DNA of 64,000 bases, from the NCBI RefSeq assembly GCF_037038585.1, contig NC_092520.1:16065001-16129000 (forward strand), in the 5' to 3' direction. The notes under the pieces were generated by a model that saw only the letters and a list, made by a program, of their open reading frames with translations, did no database searches and was not told where the DNA came from. Positions 1 to 24,528 of this stretch are shown here, in pieces; position 1 is the stretch's first letter, and the number at the start of each line of letters is the position of its first letter. Source of the stretch: Patagioenas fasciata. Taxonomy: Eukaryota > Chordata > Aves > Columbiformes > Columbidae. A program made the position numbers and the translations under genes.

Positions 1-1459
1 GGCAAATGAATCCCTTTCTCCATGCACCCAGGACTTGATTTGACCTGATGAGCTCTGGACATTTTCCAGGGCAGCTCAGATAAGAAGTGCAGTTTTCCTT
101 GTCTTCCTGAATAATCAACAGAGACAACTTGACTTTCCTGAGGGCCATTTAAGATCTGGTTAGTTGTTGAGCCTGAGCACTGCTCACAAATTTGGAAAGT
201 AAGCGACAAGGACTTTAGGCACCTGCAGATGGAAACCTCTGCATAAGCGCAGGTTCAGTGCTGGAGAAGCACCACTTAGATGTAGATTCCTTATTTACTA
301 GCACAAAATAATCTGGACACGTACAAAGTCATGAGCTGTAAGCAATATTATCCTGTCCTGAGATATGCAAGTTTAGAACACTTGGTTAATTTATGTTAAG
401 GCTGGCTTTCTGACCTTTGCATGTGGAAAGTATTGGATTATTTCTCTCTTCTACAATTTCTTATCTGCTGTTTTCCAAGTCATACAATTTCCTACCAATC
501 CAACTAAAGCCAAGTTTAAAAAATGCTGCCTGTTATTATCCATATTGGGGGAGCAGCTGCTCAAAAGAGAACTATCTCACTATTTCCTATATCATTTTTC
601 TGCAATAAAAAGACGGTGATAGACCTAACCTGGTCAGATCACTGTTTTGAGAAAAAAAAAAAAGTAATTATTTGGTTCTGTTTTAATCTTGGAAAGATTC
701 CAATTACATGATCTCCAGATGTAATGAATGTGTGCTTATTTTATCTCACTTCTTCTAAAGGAATTCATTCTTTTTGCCCACAAGGAGAAGCACTCCCCCC
801 ATCAAAACTTCCTTACCCACTGCAATCTCCTGCCAGTGCTGACTGCCAGCTTTACACGGTGGCTTTATTTTTATCATAGAAGAACCTGCCACCGTAGCCT
901 TCACAGGTCTCTTTCAGTCAAGCCACAGAATGTGATGATTTGGCTACCTTGGTCTCTTCCCTTTGCATTTCATAATAAATTGCTTAATGTGCACGCTTAC
1001 CTTTGCCACCTTCTTCACCTTCATTGGTTTCAGAGCAAAAAAAGCCATCAGTTTTCTCTTCCTCTGTCTTATCCCTCACAGCCTGTGTTCTTCTTCTGTC
1101 CGCATTATCTTACTTATTCTTGACACTTTCAGGTCAGGAATTTCACTTATTCCAAAGAAGTACTTGGCAGAATTGCTACCTATGTCTCCTTTTGAAATTT
1201 AATTCTTCCTTGTTAAAAAGAGGTCTTTCCCCTGCTGCAAGATAGAAAATCCATCAGTTTTCTGGACTGAGCACCAGAGCCCATGCACAGCTCATACCCA
1301 GGTTGATACCACACCTCTGACTTGGCCAGCAGTGGATGTTTTAGATGCTCCAGGAATCAGAGATGAGAGCAGATAAAGAGTGATTTCTTCTTTATACCTT
1401 CCCATCTTTCACAAGTTTGATGTTTAGGAACTTCCTGACCTGGATCTACTGTGATGGTG

Positions 1460-1605
1460 GTTCAACAGTGGAGTAGGTTGCCCAGAGAGGTGGACTCTTC
1501 ATCTGTGGAGATATTCAGAGTGCAGCAGGACGGGTCCTGGATAACCTGCTCTACGTGATCTTGAGAGTTCCCTTCCAACCTTAGTGATTCCATAATTCTG
1601 TGATC
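1460..1605 (+). mobile_element. CR1 LINE 3' fragment
   Basis: The segment reads like the end of CR1: 'GTTGCCCAGAGAGGTGGA', a diverged 'ACCTGCTCTACGTGATCTTGAG' stretch, 'TTCCCTTCCAACCTTAGTG', then 'ATTCCATAATTCTGTGAT', the terminal repeat unit. It is short and diverged, hence an old 5'-truncated copy in plus orientation. Confidence 0.85.
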
Positions 1606-2844
1606 TCTTTCAATTGATTTTATCAGAAGTTGAAACAGTACCCAAACAACTCTATCATTCTCATTGCTGAGGACTACGCAGTTGAATTTCAGGTGCATCT
1701 GGGCCTGCACTCTGGACACTGAATCCTACCTTAAGTTCCCAGTCTAGGCAGAGATTCTGAGAAAAAAAAAAAAACAAAACACACTGCAATTTTAGTACTT
1801 ACTTGAAGAACCTAACTTCTAGAGAGTGGATGTTTTGTATGCTAAAGGCTTGGGGTTTTTTGCCATTGCCATATTACTTTTCGGTTGCCTTTCAACTTTG
1901 GAAGTAGGGAAAAATAAAATTATGTGAAGAACTTCCACGGATTTTTTAATTTTAAATTTGAAGAGAACAATCCTATCCTGCTGTTTCATTCCTGGCAAAG
2001 TCATTCAGTTTACCATTGTAACAGGAAGAGCTCGTGTGTGTTTCCCTATGCATTGGAGACGTTGTAGAAACTTGACTTTACAAAGAAGAATGATGTTATT
2101 GTTTGCTGTTGGTCTGAGGTTCTGTAACCAGGATGATGTCACCACTTTTGTAACAAATAATTGCACTGCAATGAACTTGGGTGGCTTTTTAATTAAAGAC
2201 TTAGTATATACTACACAAAGCCACATTTTTCTCCAAAATGGGAGTAGTCAATTCTTAGAAAAGTAGAGTCCTTGTAGTTGAAATGTAGTAATGCCCTTGG
2301 GCCATGATCCCTGCTCTGTTGTAATAATTGCTATAAAAAACCCCATACAATAAGAAATATCATCATTGGAGAGCTTTAAAATCCAGATAAATACCCCCAA
2401 ATGGATACCTGTGCTGATCCATTCCAAAGAGCGGGAAGCGGAGCACGGCAGAAAGCCAGCATGGATGAACATGGAGCTCCTGAGTGAGCTGAGACATAAA
2501 GAAGGACTCCAAAGGTGGAAACAGCAACAGGCTGTTTGAGAGAAACACAGAGAATTTTCATGCCCATCAGAGTAGAGTTTGGAAAGCCAAAGCTCAGCCA
2601 GAGGTGAAACTAGTGGAGGAGGTGAAGGGCAAGAAGAAAGGGGTTTATAATGACTAAGGATTACTACTAGCACAGTCTGGGAGTGGAGCAGGACCCACAG
2701 TAGAGGAAGGGAGAGTTAGGGGTCACATAACCTGCTTCGGACATACACAAAAAGTCAGTCAGTATAGGACAACAGGTACCAAACACAAGACAGAAGATGG
2801 GAAATTCCACTCAGGTTTTAGAAGAAAAAAACAATTGCCATGAG

Positions 2845-2993
2845 AGTGGTGAAATATTGGAGCATATTGCCCAGAGATATTGTGGGATCTTTATATTTAG
2901 AGATGTTCAAGACTCAAATAGATCTGATCAAATGTGCCATTAGCAGGGAGCTGGATTAGATGAGCTCTGGAGGTCATCTATGATTCTATGAAC
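2845..2993 (+). mobile_element. CR1 LINE 3' fragment, old
   Basis: It contains 'CATATTGCCCAGAGATATTG', 'GAGCTGGATTAGATGAGCTC', 'GGAGGTCATC' and ends with 'TATGATTCTATGA', the CR1 3' repeat. Divergence from the consensus is high, so this is an ancient 5'-truncated copy. Confidence 0.8.
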
Positions 2994-5900
2994 TTTACCT
3001 CATTTTATAACTCCATATACCGAATACCTCTGTCTCTATGTTCTTTACATGCACCATGACAAAATTTAACTGGAACAGCTAGAACAGATGAGAGAGAATA
3101 AGAGCTATAGTGAAGGTTCACAGAAAATATGTGTTAAAGCATCAAAATATATGTAGCACCATGTGTGCACACACGCAAATCTTTTAAAGGACATCAGCTC
3201 TTTACACTGGCTTTATATGAACCACAGGGCTTGTCTGACCACAGGAGTCACAATGAGCTTCTAGTACCTTCTTGGGTTCTGTTAAAGGTGGAGATTGATA
3301 AAAGACAGTACCTGTTGGCACTGCTATTTCTGGATGACTTGTACAAAACAGGATCACAATTTGCTGTGAAGATTAGGATGATTCAGGACTGTCTCTGTTT
3401 TACTGGATCATCCAGCAACCTTGATCAGACAGAATGAGAGCCCAAGCTTATCAGACTACCTATGGCTCAGTTTGTATACTTTCAGTTAAGCTGGGAAACT
3501 AACCAGCTCTACATAGAGCAGTTACTCAGCGGAGTTTCCAGATGAAGCTGTGGCAATTTACATGATGAACTACATGTGACTGATAGTTACAGCCTTCATA
3601 AAAAGAATAATTGGTTTGGACATTCAAAGCAAGCGGCAGTGAGATCTTGGATTTTAATTATCTGCCATTACTTGTTCTTTCTTGTCCTCGAAACAGAGTC
3701 ATGCACAAGTTAAACTATAGGCCCAGTCTCATCTCACCCTTCATTCTTCCTTCCTTGCTTGCTACAAGGTTGAGTTCATGTTGAGCTCTGCATCCCAAAG
3801 AGCTGATATTTCTGCTGAAACCACCTCAGGTTTTGTTCATGGGAATCTGCAGAGATTAGGGTGAGGCTAAAGGGAGCTTTACCATGTTACTGCATTTAGT
3901 AGTTCAGTATTCTATCTTTTATGTATCAGACAGGGAGGAGGGAAAAGCAGATATTAAGTCTCAGAAACTTCTTCATGTAGCTTTGTACTTTATTATCACA
4001 TCATGCATTGGCAGTGGAGTAGTGCCCTCTGCTTTAACCCACCAGAGGCCTGCATCAGAATTTCTGGGCAACATATGCCAAACATCCAACACAATAGATT
4101 TCAAGCAAGAGTTCTTGAGATGGTAGTTTAAATAAGTGAATGTTATTGTGCATTACATTAGTGATCCTTAAATAATTTGAAAGACTTACAGAAACTGTTG
4201 CATGCAACCAACGGGAATTTAGAGTCAAGCTATGCATCAAAGTTGTCTACTTGCATCTTGGAGTACTGCACGATGCACATAAACATACCATGTATTTTGT
4301 AGTGAAGCATCCATACAATGCAGTGTTGGAGAAACTTTTCAGAAATATGTTCCAGAACAGAGACCAGTAATAAAAGAAAAATGGGTTTTTTTCAAGTTCA
4401 TGAAACATGACTGATTATAAAGCTTTAAATATGTGCCAGCATTTACTGTAAGAAAAAAAATTAAAAAAAAAATAATAATCTAAGTAGTTCAGAGAATCTT
4501 CTACTGCCCAATTAAGGATTTTCCAAGTGGAAAGTAAAATGCCTTTAGTTGTACTGTTTTGTTATTTCCAGATGTCTAATACACTGAATGCTGCACTGCC
4601 ACGTCAGTAGTACTCAGGCTGTGGAAATCATGTTGTCATTTATTTATATTACTGCAGCGTCATAAACTGGGTAAAACAATTTGAGTTCACCAAACTGAGA
4701 TTTACAAATTGAATACATACTCTTGGAAAAAGAAAACAAAAGAAGTGCAGTATCATAGAATCAGAGATTACACGTCCTTTAAAGACAACTTCTCATAGTC
4801 TGGAGCATCATTCCTGGAATAGATATTAAGTGTAGTTTAACCAAGCTACTTTTTATTTGGAACACTCAAGCAGCTTTTCTTAATATGCTACATCCTACAT
4901 GTTCCTTTTTATTTAGTTGAAACAAGACTGTTTGGGCAATAACCAGTTGATTACCAGTCCTAAATATATGGCCACAAAAATCTTATATATGGTGGTTGGG
5001 AACCATCAGCTGTAAATATGGAATGTAGGCTCCTGGAATCAGTTTAATATCCTTGTAAATCCTCTGTTTAACTCAAAAATTATTTGTTTTCACAGTTGTT
5101 TTATTCTTATAAAGGAAATGGAATGAACCTTTAAAGGCAGTAGCCATCTATCACACAGAAAATGTTCTGTTGTCATTGCTGCATTTCAGATTTGCACCAG
5201 GCAAGTTGCCAACTAAGCTCTAGCACTCTGCTTTTCTAAGCAGACACTAAATTTTAAAACAGACTATGCCAATACTCACATTTCAGAACATTCAAATTAC
5301 TATAAAGCTATGAGATTCCCATGCTCAAAAGCTTTTCATAGAAAACTTATAATCTCAGCTGCTAGACTCAATGAAAGGAAATAAAATCATTAAATTATAT
5401 TAATTATTCTGTAATTACTTGTTTGCTGCCACAGAAGCACTAAGTGTGATTATGACTAGTAGATAACATGGCAAATACAAGAGGAGAAATTCATAACAAT
5501 CTCTATTTTCATATGTAGTTTCTAATCTGAAAAAAGGAATAAAGTATTGACCATCTTTTGCTTAAGAACACTGTGTTGAAAACTCAGACCTGAATGATTT
5601 AAAGCAGTTAAAACCTGTCTCGTATTTGCACTTTGGATTTCACCCTGTTTGCAGTTTACACTGCAGGCCCAGCTCTCACAGCACAACTAAGATACAAGTC
5701 AAGCCTGGGGCAAAATGGATTCATTTTATGTGCAAAGGGAAGGAACTCTAAGCCACAGAGAACACAGTGTCTACCTGTGGCCTTGCTAGCAGAGCAGTAC
5801 TTAATGGTATTAAAGTATATGTATTGCATTCGAAGTAGCCTCTGAAAGTAGTCTTGGAAATGTTTTTATCTTCAGAGAAACAGTAAATATTCAAATGCCT

Positions 5901-7099
5901 CCCAGTACTGATATGCAGAATTCAACTCATTTTTTGTATAGGTTTACAATTTGACTTGACCTTAAGATGCAGTGTCCATGTATAAGAATGATCCTTCAAG
6001 CTTCAGTTATATTTTCAGGCCCATCTCCTCTGTGACTTTTTACTGCCAGGTAATCTAACCAACGCTGATAAAGGAGATGTTAAACTTCGTCATTAAATGT
6101 GGTAATGTCTGCCAGCCCAGATCTACAATCTTCATTTTCCACTTTCACTTTTAAGCAGGTATTCTAATAAAGCCAGAAGGAGTCTCAGGGTGTCAGTGGA
6201 CTCTGGCTCCACACTCAGCACCCAGATTCCCCACTTAGACTCTTAGTTTCTGCTCACAGGCTTGGACCTGGCTGTAGAGTAGAGGTTCCACTGTTGAAGT
6301 TTGAGGTTTTCATCAAAGCCATTAAATTTCTGTGAGGTTTAGCCACCAGGATTGTTGTACTGCAGCCTGGGGACTCTTTCTGACATAATAGCCATAAAAC
6401 AGTGACAACATCCAGGCTTGCAGCCAGAATTAATACTCTTTAAACAATCACATACTGCTCTAATGCTTGTTAATCTTACTGTGGAAGATCTTTCATTTTA
6501 GTGTCTGCCTTTATTGGTCTGCTGGGTCCATGTTGCTGTTAGGAAGGGATTATGTGCCTAATAAGTCTGGAGTGAGAAAGGGGGCTAAAGATGGTGTTCT
6601 CCAGCTCTAATTCCAAAGACTACAGGGTCTGACAACAAAATCCCCCTGCGCCCAGAGAATTCTGTCTCCCCCAGAGCGTGGACAACCCCCTTTCTCTTAG
6701 TCCTTCTACAGGGCCTGTGATAGCTCCTTAGCAGAGAGGAAACTTCTGTGTTTAGCAAGTTTTTACCTCCAGTAATGAAAGGACTAGTCAAGCATAGAAG
6801 AGGAAAGGATTCTCTGCCTTCACCTTGTAACAGTATACATACCCTATCAGAAGCTTCATTTCCTCCTATAGCTACATACATCTTTGGAAAGAAGCTCTAA
6901 AACATGGTGGCTCTGAACTGGTGGTGGTTTCTGCTCACTCTGTTAATGCTTGGTCAAAGTGTGAGAGAGCAAAGAGGAAACCCATAGAGTTATTAACTGA
7001 TTTCATTCTACGTGTCACTACAGAGCTGATCTACTGAAACTGAAGCAGAGGTGAGAAATACCATGCCTAGTTGCTACAGAATAGATGCCAGGTTCCAGA

Positions 7100-8018
7100 A
7101 ACACTGCTGTACTGACAATATTCACATTTTTATTGATATTATTCTATTGTTACTGACAGAAATTCAAACAATACACACAACATAATTTAAAATGTATTTA
7201 TACAACTCGGTTTGGTTTTATTCATTACCACATGACCGTTCACAAAGTGAATGCCAGTAAGAATGAAAAACATAAGATCAGGCCCTTATACCTAAAAATT
7301 AAGACCCGAAACATTCCATGAAATGTTATAATTTTCTTTGAAAAAAAATATTCGTTTGTAGCAGTTGTGAAACAGACAATGGTAGAGTAAAAATCTGATT
7401 GTGAAACACATTGAGTGTAAAAATTTAATACAAAACAGACCACAGTTTTTGCATGTCAGTATCTACCTTACTTGTATAAAAATCAGGCCCTGAGAGTATT
7501 CAGAACCTTGGACGTCTTGAAATAAGTCAGTGTTATCTTGCCTGATAAGGAATGTAGAGAGAAGAGCTGATTCTGGAAAATTAACCTAAGGTGAAGAAAA
7601 GATACTTTTCCAAAACATAATGGTGGAAATGGCAGGTCTATGGCTTTTTTAAAGAAAATTTGGTGAAATTTCTTGGCAATTCAGATATGCAGAGAGCATA
7701 GAAAGAACACATTCAAAAGTCAGCATTAAATTCCTTTTTATAATTTTTCCCCTGGTTCTGAGATTGCATAAGACACAGTTGAATAAAAGGTGACAAACAC
7801 TAAGCTTCATCCGTTTTCTGAAAACCCCGTTCTTCTTAGGACCTTGTTACTCAAGCAGGAACACTACAAATGCTGACATTTCATAATAAAAATGTAACTG
7901 TATTATGGAAATATCTAATAAAGTTCTAAGACTGAACTGGTCGTATGAAAATGAAAGGTATTTATGATGCAATTATCCCACATAATTGCAAAAAGAGATA
8001 TATTTCTATTTTCATAGC
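7100..8018 (-). other. ANGPTL5: Probable 3' UTR of ANGPTL5
   Basis: This AT-rich non-coding DNA lies directly beyond the ANGPTL5 stop codon on the minus strand. Complements of AATAAA occur at 7217-7222 and 7129-7134 and could be polyadenylation signals. The true cleavage site cannot be read from the sequence; the left boundary given is only the outermost of these candidates. Confidence 0.35.
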
Positions 8019-20992
<12,974 letters not shown>

Positions 20993-21778
20993 TCGAATGC
21001 AATTATTTTTATCCTGAAAAATGACATAGTACAAAAAAGTACTACTGAAAAAGTAGATGATTACATGTAGTCCACAGAAAATTAAAGCTATATTGCAGGC
21101 ACTTACAGTTTTCACACATTCTGATACACTATATTTGTATCTTAAAAACTGGATCTGACTTTTTAACCAAAAAAGGCAAATTACTTGGAAAGTTTATTTG
21201 GGAAAATTCATAAAGGTCCAACAAATTTTCAACTCCTCTTGCACATTAGAGAATTTAAATTATTTGTGATCTGGCTGAGTAAATGAAACCTCGGCTTCTA
21301 ATGTACCCCTGGGAGACAGGCTGTGTAAAGCACTGTCTGAATACACCGTTCAACATCACCTTATACTGGTAAATCCAGACAACATTCCAAATTTGTCTTG
21401 ATACTGTGGTTCATTTTCATCCCCATCTGAAGACTGAATATACTGGAAATAACTTTTCCTATAGGGAGAGGGGTGTTAATACCATTTTAAATTCAGATTT
21501 TAATCCAGTTTTTAATCCAATGTTTTCTTTCCAAAATGACAGCTAAAGGGCACCTGTACCTGTCTGCTTCTTGAGAGGGGCACACTCAACTGCCTGTGAA
21601 ATTTTTAACAACTTGGGTTCTTCAGCATCTCTCAAAATTAAGTTTTTAATTTGTTCTAAATGGTTTTCCAGGATATTTAACTAGCATACTAGCTGATACT
21701 CTCTTAAAAATGTGCAGGTCATGATCCATAGTACAGTCTCAAAGAGGTAAGAAATGAAAAAATTTTCATAGCTACCCA

Positions 21779-22318
21779 TATCACAGAATCACAGAATGGC
21801 TGGGGTTGGAAGGGACCTCTGGAGATCATCCAGTCCAACCCACCTGCTAAAGCAGGTTCACCAGAGCAGATCACACAGGAATGTGTCCAGGTAGGATTGA
21901 ATGTCTCCAGAGAAGGTGACTCCACAGCCTCTCTGGGCAGCCTGTTCCAGGGCTCTGGCACCCTCTAAGTCAAGAAGCTTCTCATATTCAGATGGAACCT
22001 CCTGTGCTTCAGTCTGTGCCCATTGCCCCTCATCCTATCATTGGGCACCACTGAAAGGAGTCTGGTCCCATCCTCTTGACATCCACCCTTGAGATGTTTA
22101 TAAACACTGATGAGATCCCCTCTCAGCTTCTCTTCTCCAGGCTGAACAGACCCAGTTTTCTCAGTCTCTCCTCATAATAAAGATGCTCCAGGTCCTTATC
22201 ATCTTTGTAGCTCTCTGCAGGACTCCCTCCAGTAATTCCTTGTCCTTCTTAAACTGGGGAGCCCATCTGGACACACTACTCCAGATGCAGCCTCAGCAGG
22301 GCAGAGGAGAGGGGAAAT
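21779..22318 (-). mobile_element. CR1 LINE, 5'-truncated, minus orientation
   Basis: It begins with the complement of the CR1 3' repeats ('ATCACAGAATCACAGAATGG') followed by 'GGAAGGGACCTCTGGAGATC', 'CAGCCTGTTCCAGGGCTCTG' and the complement of the RT C-terminal region. It is of the same subfamily as the copy at 30505-31103: both share a 'GAACCTGCTTTAGCAGGTGG' stretch next to the 3' end. Confidence 0.95.
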
Positions 22319-22805
22319 GAACAGTTTTTATTTATCTTCGTATGCACAGAAATAGGAAGAGAAGACAAATTTCAGAAAGGAAAGGTTTAAATGATTGGAA
22401 CTTTGGCTGAGCTCCTTCTCCCGTGCAGTCACCCACATAGTTAAGCTGAAATTTGGAGGAAAGCTAAAGGGCATTAGCAGCTTAATCCTCCCTGGAACAA
22501 GAAGAAAAATGTGTTTCTGCAGCAGCCTTCAAATAAGATTTCAAATAAACTCAGAATCTATCCCACAGATTTAAGAGCTGATCTCCATGCGTCACTGGAA
22601 TATCTGTCTCTAGCCCACAGTAAAATTTATGAAACTTCTTTCAAAGCAGTTGTCAGAGTGGGCCCTTCCATTTTGTAACCACTTGAAGTCATGCTGCTTG
22701 CTGTCCCAGAATAATCACACAGTTCTGAAATACATGGTCCTCGTCCCACAGTGTGAGGTTACTCAGCAGGAGAAACACCAGGTAACCCTAAAGGGGGCTA
22801 TACAA

Positions 22806-22920
22806 AAGTAAATCAAACAAACAAACCAAAACACATAAACAACAAAACCACACACAAAACCAATCAAACAAACAGAAACAAAAAAAGGGGGGAAAAGAAG
22901 AATGAAAGAACCAAGGAAGG
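22806..22920. repeat. A/C-rich low-complexity tract
   Basis: Runs of CAAACAAACAAA, ACACATAAACAAC and AAAACC units are followed by a G6 run and purine-rich sequence. It is simple sequence with no coding content. Confidence 0.75.
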
Positions 22921-24345
22921 AAGAAAACTATTTTTCATTTTAAATTTCAGAAGGCATCTGAGGTGAGGCTGTAAGCTGCGCTGGAAGTCTGAAGAAACTC
23001 AAATTCTGTCGTTGTGAATTGACCATGAACTTGACTTGTCCTAGGTGTGACACAGGCTCTAATTCTGCCCTTGTTCCCCAGCTCTGATTCAGTCTTGTTC
23101 AGGTGACTCAGTTCCGCATATTGATAAAATCTTCTACTGTATCCTAAATGAAACCCAGCTTTTCAACAGCCAGACTGGGATGTTAAAAGTGTCTGTGTGT
23201 TAAAAAGCACATGGAAGGTGGTAGAGTGACAACCAGTCTCCTACCTGCAACATGGAGGAGTTAAGACTGGGCAAGGAGTTGAATTTGGGGTCAGTATTCT
23301 GAACTAGAGGTAAAAGACTTTCGTTCTAGGGTCTTCTTCTCAACTGTGGTAACTGGGATGTTCTAAATGTTAAGCACATTTGGCAACCTGAGCATCAGTG
23401 GTCTTGCCTGTAAAATGGTATAAATTGCAGCTGCTTCACAGGCTGTGCTACAAATATGTGGGGGATTCTGTGGGGGAAAATATTCTACAAATGTTGAGTA
23501 CTATTTTTACCCCCTTGGTCAAAGACATAGAACAGCTGGAAACTGAAAAAGAGAAGAACTGGTTTAAACTCAAATACAACAGCCAAGAAATGTCTCACCA
23601 GGAAATCACCAAGGCATTTAGGCTTTTGCCGACAGCTCATCCAAGGCATGGCAATGTCGCAAGGCAACACACCCTGCTTTGCCTGGAAAAAAATGAAATT
23701 ATAGAACAATCACAGAAATTATAGAATTTTTTTTTTTTAACGTTGTGTAACTTTATTTACATTTTATATATTTCTTATAATTTTGTATAAAATCTTATAC
23801 CATTTAACGTTTTGGGTTGTTTTTTAATTTTTTTTGCATTGTGATTTCTGCATCCAGTGGTTAAAAAGAAATGTTTATCCTGCTAACTCCAAGTCTTTCC
23901 CGTCAACAGATGCAGCAGACACTGCAAAGAGCTCTGCAAACCCACAAGCGGAACAGGCTCAGGGAGCTGTTGCGTTTGCCCTGCAAAACTGATGAGAAAC
24001 GCGTATGTTCGGATACCAGATTTTTTTTAAATTTAAAAAAGGCATCCTGTTATTTATAAAACCGCAGAGAGCACAGAAAGCCCGGTGGGAGCCAAGCACG
24101 GAGCCGTGGCACGGAGCGCGGCAGGGCCGGGCAGACACGGGCAGCGAGGCGCCCGCACCGCGGTGCCCACACGGGATCCCCCCGGGCCAAAGACCAGAGC
24201 GGCCCCAGGACAGCGCGGCCACCCGCCTGCCCCCGCCTGCCCCCGCCTGCCCCCCGCGCCGCCTCTGAGCGCCGGACAAACCGCCGCCCGCCCCTCGGCC
24301 GCTCCCCGCCCCGTTGCGAAGGAAGCGGCGTCTCCGGTTGCTACG

Positions 24346-24399
24346 ATGGCCGCGGCGCGGCCGGGTCGTGCCGAGACGCGGCCCAGAGCTCGGCACTGA
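24346..24399 (+). other. Possible upstream ORF in the CEP126 5' leader
   Basis: ATG at 24346 in strong context (A at -3, G at +4) opens 17 codons ('MAAARPGRAETRPRARH') then TGA, 34 nt before the proposed CEP126 ATG and out of frame with it. If transcription starts upstream of it, it would act as a uORF. Its ATG overlaps the YY1-like motif, which in many promoters sits at or just after the start site, so it may not be in the mRNA. Confidence 0.35.
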
Positions 24400-24433
24400 C
24401 CTCCGGTGCAGGGCGGCGGGCCCGGGCCGCTGG

Positions 24434-24528
24434 ATGGAGCCCAGCGAGAGGCGCGGCCGGGCGGCGCGGGGGCCAACCCGGCTCGGCGTCCCGCAGGACT
24501 GCGCGGGGGGCAGGCGGACCGCTGCTGC
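24434..24528 (+). CDS. CEP126: CEP126 exon 1 coding part
   Basis: The first in-frame ATG (24434) opens '[20 protein letters not shown]' and 31 codons plus two bases, ending at GTATCCTT, a near-consensus U12-type donor. The two leftover bases fit exon 2, which begins with one base before '[15 protein letters not shown]'. The human N-terminal exon is likewise short and Arg/Gly-rich. Kozak context is weak at -3 (T). Human and bird sequences are not alignable enough here to prove the start. Confidence 0.65.

Larger units (their letters stand above)
1..7100. other. Intergenic DNA downstream of ANGPTL5, no gene seen
   Basis: No exon-like frame flanked by splice sites, no RNA gene and no long homologous frame was found on either strand. 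All open frames are short, low-complexity or interrupted. The only recognisable content is two CR1 tails (about 1460-1605 and 2845-2993) and a faint CR1-like 3' end near 4753. In human the next gene on this side is TRPC6; none of its exons is recognisable here, so the gap must extend beyond the window. Confidence 0.6.
21014..24050. other. Intergenic spacer between divergent ANGPTL5 and CEP126
   Basis: The 3-kb spacer should hold the ANGPTL5 promoter and its non-coding first exon, which I could not place. It contains one CR1 copy (21779-22318), an A/C-rich low-complexity tract (22806-22920) and a 108-codon open frame at 23398-23724 without recognisable homology or splice context. No CpG-rich promoter is present on the ANGPTL5 side. 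Confidence 0.55.

Noticed and set aside
728-1245. Overlapping open frames of 79-131 codons on the plus strand
   Set aside because: His/Phe/Ser/Leu-rich translations of pyrimidine-rich DNA with no motif or splice context.
4753-4820. 'ATCATAGAATCAGAGATTA' resembling a reverse CR1 tail
   Set aside because: Match is limited to the terminal repeat; the following sequence is too diverged to call.
23398-23724. 108-codon plus-strand open frame with an acidic/charged stretch ('VKDIEQLETEKEKNW'), upstream of CEP126
   Set aside because: No homology that I recognise, no promoter or splice context, and it lies in the intergenic spacer; 108 codons is within chance range here.
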